The notes under the pieces are model-generated. The model had not been told where the DNA came from. It ran no database searches and saw only the letters and a list, made by a program, of their open reading frames with translations. This document shows, piece after piece, positions 14,205 to 19,844 of a stretch of 19,844 nucleotides of DNA. The DNA is taken from contig SKKV01000166.1 in the NCBI GenBank assembly GCA_007123575.1, positions 1-19,844 on the forward strand, written 5' to 3'. A program made the position numbers and the translations under genes. Every line of letters starts with the position of its first letter. Within the stretch, counting starts at the first letter, position 1. Source of the DNA: Wenzhouxiangella sp. Its GTDB lineage: Bacteria; Pseudomonadota; Gammaproteobacteria; Xanthomonadales; Wenzhouxiangellaceae.

Positions 14205-14753
14205 ATGGCCGGTGAGCTGACCCTGCTGCTGCGCGCTGCCAGCGACGGTGATGAGCCGGCGCTCAACCGGCTGGTGGCGCTTTTGTATGTCGACCTACGT
14301 CGTCTGGCCCATCGGGTTCAGGGCGCGCACGGTCATACCCTGGACACCACCAGCCTGGTGCATGAGTGTTACCTGCGCTTTCTGGATCGCGGCAAGATTC
14401 AGGTCAACGACCGCTCCCATTTTTTCTGCCTGGCCGCTCGGGTCATGCGCCAGCTGCTATGTGACTACGCGCGTGAGCGTCTGGCCGAAAAGCGTGGCGG
14501 CGGTGCCGCCCATGTCGAGCTGCGCGAGGATGATGCCGTCGAGCGAAAGGAAGCCAGTCACTGGCTGGCAGTGGACCAGGCGCTTGAGCGGCTAAACGAC
14601 ATCCACCCGCGCCAGGCCCGGGTCGTGGAGTGTCGTTTTTTTGCCGGGCTTACCGAACAGGAAACGGCCGAGGCGATGGATTTGTCCGTACGCAGCGTGC
14701 AGCGCGACTGGCAGGCTGCGCGCAGCTGGCTTGCCGAACGTCTGCAGACGTGA
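14205..14753 (+). CDS. ECF sigma factor, TIGR02999/Sig-70_X6 type
   Basis: RNA polymerase sigma factor of 182 aa. Sigma region 2 spans ~20-95 with the family hallmark HTLDTTSLVHECYLRFLD (44-61) and DRSHFFCLAARVMRQLL; sigma region 4 spans ~125-180 with the helix-turn-helix GLTEQETAEAMDLSVRSVQR. In region 2.2, where most ECF factors carry acidic residues before LVQE, this one has Thr48, Thr49 and Ser50. In related sigma-kinase pairs (EcfP-PknT of Vibrio parahaemolyticus, EcfK-PknS of Xanthomonas) the factor is switched on by the kinase, in EcfP by Thr phosphorylation in this region. No anti-sigma gene is present. The stop codon lies inside the kinase start (GTGA). The 179 bp upstream must hold the promoter, but I found no clear boxes. 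Confidence 0.93.
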   Translation: MAGELTLLLRAASDGDEPALNRLVALLYVDLRRLAHRVQGAHGHTLDTTSLVHECYLRFLDRGKIQVNDRSHFFCLAARVMRQLLCDYARERLAEKRGGGAAHVELREDDAVERKEASHWLAVDQALERLNDIHPRQARVVECRFFAGLTEQETAEAMDLSVRSVQRDWQAARSWLAERLQT

Positions 14754-17116
14754 CGGATGAATTTCTCAAACCCGGCCGGCCGCTAAGTGGGCGCTTGTTT
14801 CGGCGTTTTCTCCAATCCCTCAATGACCTGGAAGAACCAGAGCCGGGTGAGCGCATCGGCCCTTGGCGGGTGGTTGAGGAACTGGGGCGCGGCGGCAGCG
14901 GCGCGGTGTTTTTGGCCGAGCGTGCCGACGGTGCCTTCAACCAGCAAGTCGCGATCAAGTGGCTGCGCGGTGATTGTCTGGTGCCTGGCGGAGCGGCCGT
15001 GCTGGCGCGCGAGCGCGAGCTGTTGGCCAGCCTGGATCATCCCGGCATTGCACGCCTGATCGACGGCGGCGAAGACCGTCACGGCCAGCTCTGGTTTGCG
15101 ATGGATCATGTGGCCGGCCAGGCGATTGATGAATACGCCCGAAATCTCTCCATAGACCAACGTGTGGAGATGCTCTGCCGGCTCTGCCAGGCGGTTCAGT
15201 ACGCCCACGGTCGCGGCCTGATTCACGGTGACATCAAGCCGGCCAACGTGCGAGTCGATGCGCACGGCCATCCGCGCCTGCTCGACTTCGGCATTGCCCG
15301 CCTGGAAGACTCCGCATTCGAGACCAGCTATGGGCTGACACCCGACTACGCCAGCCCGGAACAAGCAAGGGGTGAAGCGCTGACCACGGCCAGCGATATC
15401 TGGCAGCTGGGCCGGCTGCTCGAAGCCTTGGTCGACGACGCGTCGTTGTCGGCCGACCTTGAAGTCATCATCAGCAAGGCCAAGAACGAAGATCCCGACC
15501 AGCGCTATGCCTCGGCCGCGGCGCTGGCCGATGATCTGCAGGCCTGGATCGAGCAACGACCGGTCGCGGCGTGTCGTGGTGGTCCTGGCTACAGGCTGGC
15601 CTGCCTGGTCCGGCGCCACCGCTTGGCCAGTCTGGCCCTGATGGGTGCCGTGATTCTTGTCGCTGCCTGGGGAACCTGGATGACCTTGCAGCTGGCGACA
15701 GAGCGCGACCTGGCGCGCAGCGAAGCGCAGATTGCCGCCGCTGCCCTGGAGGAAGCAGAAGCAGCCCTGGCCCGCTCCAACCAGCTCAGAGCGTTTTTGA
15801 TCAGGCTGTTTCGCGCCGCTGAACCGGACCGGCCGCGCGATCAGCTGCCCAGTACTGAGGCCCTGCTGGCGCTGGGGGCTGAGCGCGCTTTGGACGAGGG
15901 TTCAGCCCCGGCGCGAGAACGACTCGGCATGCAGATCACCCTGGCCGAAATCTATCTGCTGCTTGGCCGCCGTGACCAGGCCGGCGAGCTGCTGTCCGCC
16001 GCACTTGCGTTGGCTGAGGCAATGCCGGCAGACCAGGCTGCCGCTGACCTGGGACGCCTTTATGTGCTCAAGGGGATGTCGGCCATGCATATCGGCCAGC
16101 TGGACGAGGCCGAGCGACTGTTGCTGGCCGCCGAGGAGGCTCTGGCCGGGCAGGGGTGGACAAGCGACGAAGCCACCCTCGCCGAAACCCGACGGGCCTG
16201 GCTGTACTTCATGCGCGGCCAGCCGGAGCGAACCCTGGAACTGCTCGAGCCGACGCTACGACAACTGGAAGGGGATACGATCAGCCTGCGGCCCGAGACC
16301 CGACTGCAGGTCTACAACACCGTAGCCACGGCCAGCCTGGCCGCCGGGCAGCTTGACCTGTCGAAGCAGACCCGGGCCAAGGCCGTGGCCGCCAGCCGGG
16401 CCCTGGACGGCGAAGAAAGCCGTGGCTATGCCATCCAGCTCAACAACCTGGGCGCGCTGCAGTCAAGGATGGGTGAGTTCGAGGCAGCCGCCGAAACCCT
16501 GGACCAGGCCATCGACCTGTATGACCGCATTTTCAGCGAGCCGGTCGTGCTGCGCGCCGCCGCCATGGGCAATCGCGCCATTCTTTTGTTTCGCACCGGC
16601 CAGGATGAGGCGGCCCTGAGCCTGCGGCGCGCGGCGGCGGCTGAGTGGGCGCTGGCCCAGCAGCGTGATCCTGACCCTGATCAAGACACGGCGTTGCTGC
16701 AGCATCTCGGCCGCTTCAAACTTCGCATGAACAGACTGGATGAGGCTGCGGCTGCACTTTCACAAGCCATGGATCTATATGCCCGGGATCCGGAGCGCAG
16801 CGAAGGACCGCCACCGCTGACCCGCGTTTGGCTGGCCCACGTACGCTGCCGCCTGGGCGTGGGGGAGGAAGGCGTGAGGCTGCTGGATCAGGTTGATGCC
16901 AGCGTGCTCGAAAGCCAACCTGACCAGCTGGCCGAGTACCACGAAGCCAGAGCATGGTGCCTGCACGCCAACGACGAACGCGAACCGGCCCTGAAACACA
17001 TCCAAACCAGCCTGGCCCTGGCCACGGATCCCGGCTTTGAACGAAAGATCAGCCAGCGCCAAGGCTTGAAAAACAGGCTGATCAGCGATTCTGAGTCCGC
17101 AAGGCCTGAGCTTTAG
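14750..17116 (+). CDS. Membrane Ser/Thr protein kinase with C-terminal TPR sensor region
   Basis: Receptor-like Hanks-type kinase of 788 aa. The kinase domain (~37-270) has Gly loop GRGGSGAV (47-54 region), Lys70 in VAIKWL, catalytic loop HGDIKPAN with Asp161 and Asn166 (Gly replaces the Arg of HRD, as in many bacterial kinases of this group), DFG at 179-181 and the APE equivalent ASPEQARGE. A single transmembrane helix follows at ~291-314 (LASLALMGAVILVAAWGTW). A coiled segment (~318-350) leads to ~430 residues of alpha-helical TPR-like repeats that should face the periplasm. The start is GTG 14750, in frame and overlapping the sigma factor stop by four bases; a longer frame from 14630 lies wholly inside the sigma gene. 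All catalytic residues are present. Its likely target is the partner sigma factor; the signal is unknown. Confidence 0.92.
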   Translation: MTDEFLKPGRPLSGRLFRRFLQSLNDLEEPEPGERIGPWRVVEELGRGGSGAVFLAERADGAFNQQVAIKWLRGDCLVPGGAAVLARERELLASLDHPGIARLIDGGEDRHGQLWFAMDHVAGQAIDEYARNLSIDQRVEMLCRLCQAVQYAHGRGLIHGDIKPANVRVDAHGHPRLLDFGIARLEDSAFETSYGLTPDYASPEQARGEALTTASDIWQLGRLLEALVDDASLSADLEVIISKAKNEDPDQRYASAAALADDLQAWIEQRPVAACRGGPGYRLACLVRRHRLASLALMGAVILVAAWGTWMTLQLATERDLARSEAQIAAAALEEAEAALARSNQLRAFLIRLFRAAEPDRPRDQLPSTEALLALGAERALDEGSAPARERLGMQITLAEIYLLLGRRDQAGELLSAALALAEAMPADQAAADLGRLYVLKGMSAMHIGQLDEAERLLLAAEEALAGQGWTSDEATLAETRRAWLYFMRGQPERTLELLEPTLRQLEGDTISLRPETRLQVYNTVATASLAAGQLDLSKQTRAKAVAASRALDGEESRGYAIQLNNLGALQSRMGEFEAAAETLDQAIDLYDRIFSEPVVLRAAAMGNRAILLFRTGQDEAALSLRRAAAAEWALAQQRDPDPDQDTALLQHLGRFKLRMNRLDEAAAALSQAMDLYARDPERSEGPPPLTRVWLAHVRCRLGVGEEGVRLLDQVDASVLESQPDQLAEYHEARAWCLHANDEREPALKHIQTSLALATDPGFERKISQRQGLKNRLISDSESARPEL

Positions 17117-17120
17117 GTTG

Positions 17121-17147
17121 TTCGGTGTTTTCGGTGACTTCGGTGGT
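17121..17147. repeat. Dispersed 9-nt-period intergenic repeat
   Basis: Three tandem 9-mers TTCGGTGTT, TTCGGTGAC, TTCGGTGGT (17121-17147) followed by TCCCAGGTTTTT. On the other strand this reads ACCACCGAAGTCACCGAAA..., a variant of a family of 9-periodic intergenic sequences (compare 'accacagaggacacagagaa') known to me from many bacterial genomes, often mis-called as short proteins with TTEVTENTE. It starts 4 nt after the kinase stop and lies before the cupin gene. Origin and function of the family are unclear; it is not a CRISPR because there are no spacers. Confidence 0.65.
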
Positions 17148-17207
17148 TCCCAGGTTTTTGGCGGGGTTCTCCGGTGGCTGCCGTTTCCCCTTGTGAACCC
17201 ATCCATT

Positions 17208-17211
17208 GGAG
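17208..17211 (+). promoter_or_regulatory. Ribosome site deciding the cupin start
   Basis: GGAG with 8 nt to GTG 17220. The longer frame from 17118 would translate the repeat element and has no such site. Confidence 0.6.
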
Positions 17212-17219
17212 CCCTTACT

Positions 17220-17681
17220 GTGTTGAAGCTGAAACTGCCGCTTGCTGCCGGCGCGGTGCTGGCCGCGCTGTTGTTTTCGATCTCGGCTGTTGCCGATGAA
17301 CAAGCCTTTATCTGGACGCACGATGACCCGAACCTGGAATGGGGTCCGTGCCCGGACTATTTCCCTGAGGGCTGCGGGTTTGCGACGTTGCAGGGCAACC
17401 CGGAGCGGCCCAACGCCGACATATTCCTGCGCCTGGCACCGAACTCTGAAGTGCCCCTGCACTGGCATACCTCGGCTGAGCGCATGATTCTGGTCAGCGG
17501 CGAGTTCGTAGTCGACTACGACGGCCAGGACCCGGTCGTGATGCGCCCCGGCACTTATGCCTATGGGCCGGCCGGACTGCCGCACACGGCCGAGTGTCGG
17601 GACCAGGGTCCTTGCATTCTGTTCATCGCCTTCGAGGAACCCGTCGATGCCATCGCGGGCCGACCGCATGATCATGAGTAG
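17220..17681 (+). CDS. Exported cupin-domain protein
   Basis: Small periplasmic protein of 153 aa. The signal peptide is about 24 residues (LKLPLAAGAVLAALLFSISA, cleavage before DEQAF). The cupin barrel shows a metal-site set: HWH and Glu in PLHWHTSAERMILVSGEF, and a later His in AGLPHTAECRDQGPC. Three His and one Glu in this order are the classical cupin ligands, usually for Fe, Mn, Ni or Zn. Cys in WGPCPDYFPEGCGF and ECRDQGPC may form disulfides outside the cytoplasm. The GTG start is set by GGAG 8 nt upstream. Its end overlaps the start of the TPR gene by 14 nt, so the two are coupled. Substrate or enzyme activity cannot be read from the sequence; a metal sensor or binding role is equally possible. 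Confidence 0.85.
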   Translation: MLKLKLPLAAGAVLAALLFSISAVADEQAFIWTHDDPNLEWGPCPDYFPEGCGFATLQGNPERPNADIFLRLAPNSEVPLHWHTSAERMILVSGEFVVDYDGQDPVVMRPGTYAYGPAGLPHTAECRDQGPCILFIAFEEPVDAIAGRPHDHE

Positions 17682-19314
17682 AGGCGCCTTGCGGCGTCCC
17701 ACGGTGTTGCTGGTGGCTACATGCTTGTCGCTGGTCACAGCCGTTTCGGCCCAGCATGAGCATCACCATCACGACCCGGTCGAAATCGATGACGCGGCCG
17801 AGGTGGGCGACGTTCGCTTCGAGGCTGCCTGCAAGCCCGAGGTAACCGAGCAGCTGGATCGGGCCCTGGCCCTGCTGCATCACATGATGTATGTACAGGC
17901 CCGGGGCATCTTTGCCGAGGTCAAGACCCAGGATCCGGACTGTGCGATGGCCGGGTGGGGCGTGGCCACCAGCCTGTTCCAGCCGCTGTGGGGCACCCGT
18001 CCCAGCGCCGCTGAACTGGATCGCGGTCGCCAGGCCATTGAGCACGCCGGCGAGGTGGTCGCGAGCGACCGCGAAGCCGCCCTGGTCAAGGCCACGGCCG
18101 GATTCTTCGAAGGCCCGAAAGAGCGGCCGTTTCGCGACCGCATGGATGCCTGGATTGATGGCATGGCGACTGCGCATTCGGAGTTTGCTGATGATGTGGA
18201 TGTGGCCAGCCTGTATGGTTTGTCCTTGCTGACACGGGCCCAGTGGGCCGAGTCTGACGAGCGTGATCAGCTGCACGATCGGGCCGAATCCATCCTGCGC
18301 GCGATCTGGGATGAGCGCCCCGAACACCCCGGCGCCATTCACTACAGCATTCATGCCACTGACGTCGACGGTCGGGCCGAGAACGCGCTCGACATGGTCA
18401 AGGCTTATGCCGACATCGCGCCGCATACCGCCCACGCCCTGCACATGCCGTCTCACATCTACGTGCGCCTCGGCGACTGGGACCAGGTCATCGACTGGAA
18501 CGCGCGCTCGGCCGATGCCGCCCTGGACGAGCCGGCCAATGGTACGGTCTCGCACCACTACATCCATGCCATTGACTACCTGGTCTATGCCTACCTGCAG
18601 CAAGGTCTGGATGAAAAGGCTGGGAAGGTTTATCGGCAGGTGCTGGACAAGAGCCCGCATCAAGCGACCTTTGTTAGCGCCTTCCATTTTGCCGCCATGC
18701 CTGCGCGCCTGGCCCTGGAGCAGCGCGACTGGTCTGCCGCCGCCGATCTGGCTGTACGCGAACCCGACTATCTGCCGTGGGATGACTCGCAGTGGGCCGA
18801 AGCCATGAGCTGGTTTGCGATTGGCCTTGGACAGGCGAAGACCGATCGCCTGGACGAGGCCGAGCAGGTCAAGTCTAGACTGGATCAATTGCGCGTCGAG
18901 GCCGAAGAGCGCGGAGAAACCAGCATGGCCCGCTACATCGAAACCGACCGACTCATTCTGGCCGGTTGGCTGGCTCAGCTCAATGGCCAGGGCGACGAGG
19001 CCGAAGCGCTGCTGCGGCGCGCGGTGGAGATCGAAAATTCGGTCGAAAAGCACCCGGTTACGCCCGGTGCTCTATACCCGCCGCGCGAAGCGCTGGGCGA
19101 TCTGCTGCTGGCACAAGGGCGGCCGGAAGCAGCGATGGATGCCTACCGCCAGGCCGATGAAATCTGGCCGCGTCGATACAACACCTACGCCGGGGCGCTT
19201 CACGCCGCGTTTGAAGCGGGCGACTCGGAAGCCGTGTTGACTCACTCGCGCCGTCTGCAGGTGCTGGCGGGAGAGAGCAAGCGCGCTCCAAGAACTGGAA
19301 ACCAGAGCCAATGA
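17668..19314 (+). CDS. Exported TPR protein with conserved histidine motifs
   Basis: Periplasmic or secreted protein of 548 aa. A signal peptide (RRPTVLLVATCLSLVTAVSA) is followed at once by a His cluster, QHEHHHHD (29-36). The body is helical, TPR-like (~55-540), with helices such as ARGIFAEVKTQDPDCAMAGW. Conspicuous His motifs recur: LLHHMMY (~69-75), HPGAIHYSIHATD (220-232), HTAHALHMPSHIY (253-265) and SHHYIHAIDYLVYAYLQ (~295-311). Motifs of the form H-Y-x-I-H-A and HMPSHIY recur in a broad, uncharacterised TPR family as I recall it, which suggests a bound metal or catalytic role rather than plain scaffolding. ATG 17668 is used; ATG 17674 is equally possible and no ribosome site separates them. 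Coupled to the upstream cupin gene. Function unknown. Confidence 0.85.
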   Translation: MIMSRGALRRPTVLLVATCLSLVTAVSAQHEHHHHDPVEIDDAAEVGDVRFEAACKPEVTEQLDRALALLHHMMYVQARGIFAEVKTQDPDCAMAGWGVATSLFQPLWGTRPSAAELDRGRQAIEHAGEVVASDREAALVKATAGFFEGPKERPFRDRMDAWIDGMATAHSEFADDVDVASLYGLSLLTRAQWAESDERDQLHDRAESILRAIWDERPEHPGAIHYSIHATDVDGRAENALDMVKAYADIAPHTAHALHMPSHIYVRLGDWDQVIDWNARSADAALDEPANGTVSHHYIHAIDYLVYAYLQQGLDEKAGKVYRQVLDKSPHQATFVSAFHFAAMPARLALEQRDWSAAADLAVREPDYLPWDDSQWAEAMSWFAIGLGQAKTDRLDEAEQVKSRLDQLRVEAEERGETSMARYIETDRLILAGWLAQLNGQGDEAEALLRRAVEIENSVEKHPVTPGALYPPREALGDLLLAQGRPEAAMDAYRQADEIWPRRYNTYAGALHAAFEAGDSEAVLTHSRRLQVLAGESKRAPRTGNQSQ

Positions 19315-19342
19315 AGCGCTGACCGGGATACTCATGCCATTG

Positions 19343-19357
19343 CCGGCAAGGTGCCGG
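19343..19357. other. Short GC hairpin before the solute-binding protein gene
   Basis: CCGGCA (19343-19348) and TGCCGG (19352-19357) pair around a 3-nt loop, 29 nt after the TPR gene stop. A T-run is lacking (TTATC follows), so it is only a weak terminator candidate. Confidence 0.3.
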
Positions 19358-19393
19358 TTATCATGCTGGCTGGTTTTGTAGTTGACTGGCGCC

Positions 19394-19844
19394 ATGATTC
19401 GACCGCTGACCCTTGCCCTGATCGTTTTCTGCCTCGCACCGGGCAAGCCCGCTCACGCCGACGATGGCACGACCCTGGCCCAGGCTCGGGCCGGTGAGTC
19501 GGCAGAGCTCAAGGTTCTGTGGGTGGCCTCGGAAGGCTGGGCTCAAATCGGCGCGGACGGGCGGCCCGAAGGGCTGACGATTGCCATCATGCAGCGCTTT
19601 GCCGACTGGCTGGCGCAGGAGCATGAGCTAAGCGTTGACCTGGATTTTGTCGAGGACGACGACTGGCGCCGGTTCTATGGTCGGGTTCGAGATGCCAGCG
19701 GCGGCGTGTTCGGGCTGGGTAACGTCACCATTACCGAGGCCCGGCGCGAGGAGCTGGCTTTTTCGCCGCCCTATGTCACCAATGTCGCCGTGCTGATCAG
19801 CCGTGCCGGCGATGCCGAAATCACTGGTCCCGGCGTCTTGAGCG
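19394..19844 (+). CDS. Periplasmic solute-binding protein, SBP_bac_3 type (5' part, runs off the window)
   Basis: Partial gene; 150 codons are visible and no stop is reached. The N-terminus is a signal peptide (MIRPLTLALIVFCLAPGKPA, cleavage near AHA/DDG). It continues with LKVLWVASEGWAQIG, PEGLTIAIMQRFADWL and FYGRVRDASGGVFGLGNVT, then ITEARREELAFSPPYV. The order 'new binding loop, G-x-x-x-x-ITxxRxxxxxFSxPY' is the signature of family 3 extracellular solute-binding proteins (amino-acid or other small polar ligands). The Arg of ITEARREEL corresponds to the conserved Arg region that often binds the ligand carboxylate. Whether an ABC permease follows lies outside the window; domains of this type also occur in standalone or lytic-transglycosylase fusion (MltF) proteins. 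Confidence 0.85.
   Translation, partial: MIRPLTLALIVFCLAPGKPAHADDGTTLAQARAGESAELKVLWVASEGWAQIGADGRPEGLTIAIMQRFADWLAQEHELSVDLDFVEDDDWRRFYGRVRDASGGVFGLGNVTITEARREELAFSPPYVTNVAVLISRAGDAEITGPGVLS

Noticed and set aside
14630..14749. Upstream extension of the kinase reading frame to 14630
   Set aside because: The extra 40 codons lie inside the sigma-4 region of the sigma factor gene; GTG 14750 gives the classic 4-nt coupled overlap.
17121..17147. CRISPR-like array
   Set aside because: The units are 9 nt and directly adjacent, with no spacers and no cas genes in the window.
17623..19053. 476-codon open frame on the minus strand opposite the TPR gene
   Set aside because: It is the mirror of a well-supported exported TPR protein; there is no recognisable motif and no ribosome site was seen.

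Overview
The window is high-GC, densely coded bacterial DNA holding 14 complete protein genes plus one that runs off the right edge. Gene content and style point to a gammaproteobacterium of the Xanthomonadales/Lysobacterales-Chromatiales neighbourhood: exported S9 and S33 peptidases, a CspA-type cold shock protein, a PilB/GspE-like relative, an ECF sigma factor paired with a Ser/Thr kinase, a Coa1-like protein and a DUF6394-like membrane protein. A Wenzhouxiangella-like organism is a guess from gene style; nothing in the window proves it. No rRNA, tRNA, CRISPR array, transposase or prophage gene is visible, and this looks like chromosomal sequence.

Left part (about 171-7191). A minus-strand DUF3667-type zinc-ribbon membrane protein (171-1079) is separated by a dispersed inverted repeat (1180-1264) from a minus-strand pair. 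The pair is a small exported protein (4142-4888) followed by a large exported S9 prolyl-oligopeptidase (1278-4028). The last ~220 residues of the peptidase are a diverged copy of the small protein, so a domain exists both fused and free in adjacent genes. Divergent from them is an S33 (TAP-like) alpha/beta hydrolase with a multi-pass C-terminal membrane domain (5020-7191).

Middle part (7192-10435). A minus-strand pair holds a sulfotransferase-like protein (8439-9431) and a short GspE/PilB relative whose ATPase motifs are visibly eroded (7192-8427). A protein with kinase-fold (PKL) signatures is encoded divergently (9586-10392) and ends at a strong hairpin terminator. These three may form one surface-glycan or envelope module; that is inference.

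Right-centre (10460-14025). A cold shock protein (minus) and a small RRM protein (plus) are divergent RNA binders separated by a 433-bp non-coding region. Next comes a translationally coupled pair, a DUF6394-like membrane protein and a two-TM potassium-channel-type protein with two RCK/TrkA-N domains, then a Coa1-family membrane protein.

Right part (14205-19844). An ECF sigma factor of the TIGR02999 type overlaps by 4 nt a membrane Ser/Thr kinase with an extracytoplasmic TPR region, which forms a signalling pair. A second dispersed repeat (9-nt units, 17121-17147) precedes an exported cupin that overlaps an exported histidine-motif TPR protein. The window ends inside a periplasmic SBP_bac_3-type solute-binding protein.

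The most promising leads are the pseudo-ATPase/sulfotransferase/kinase-fold cluster, the sigma-kinase pair in which the usual acidic residues of sigma region 2.2 are Thr/Ser, the fused-plus-free domain beside the S9 peptidase, and the cupin/His-TPR pair.
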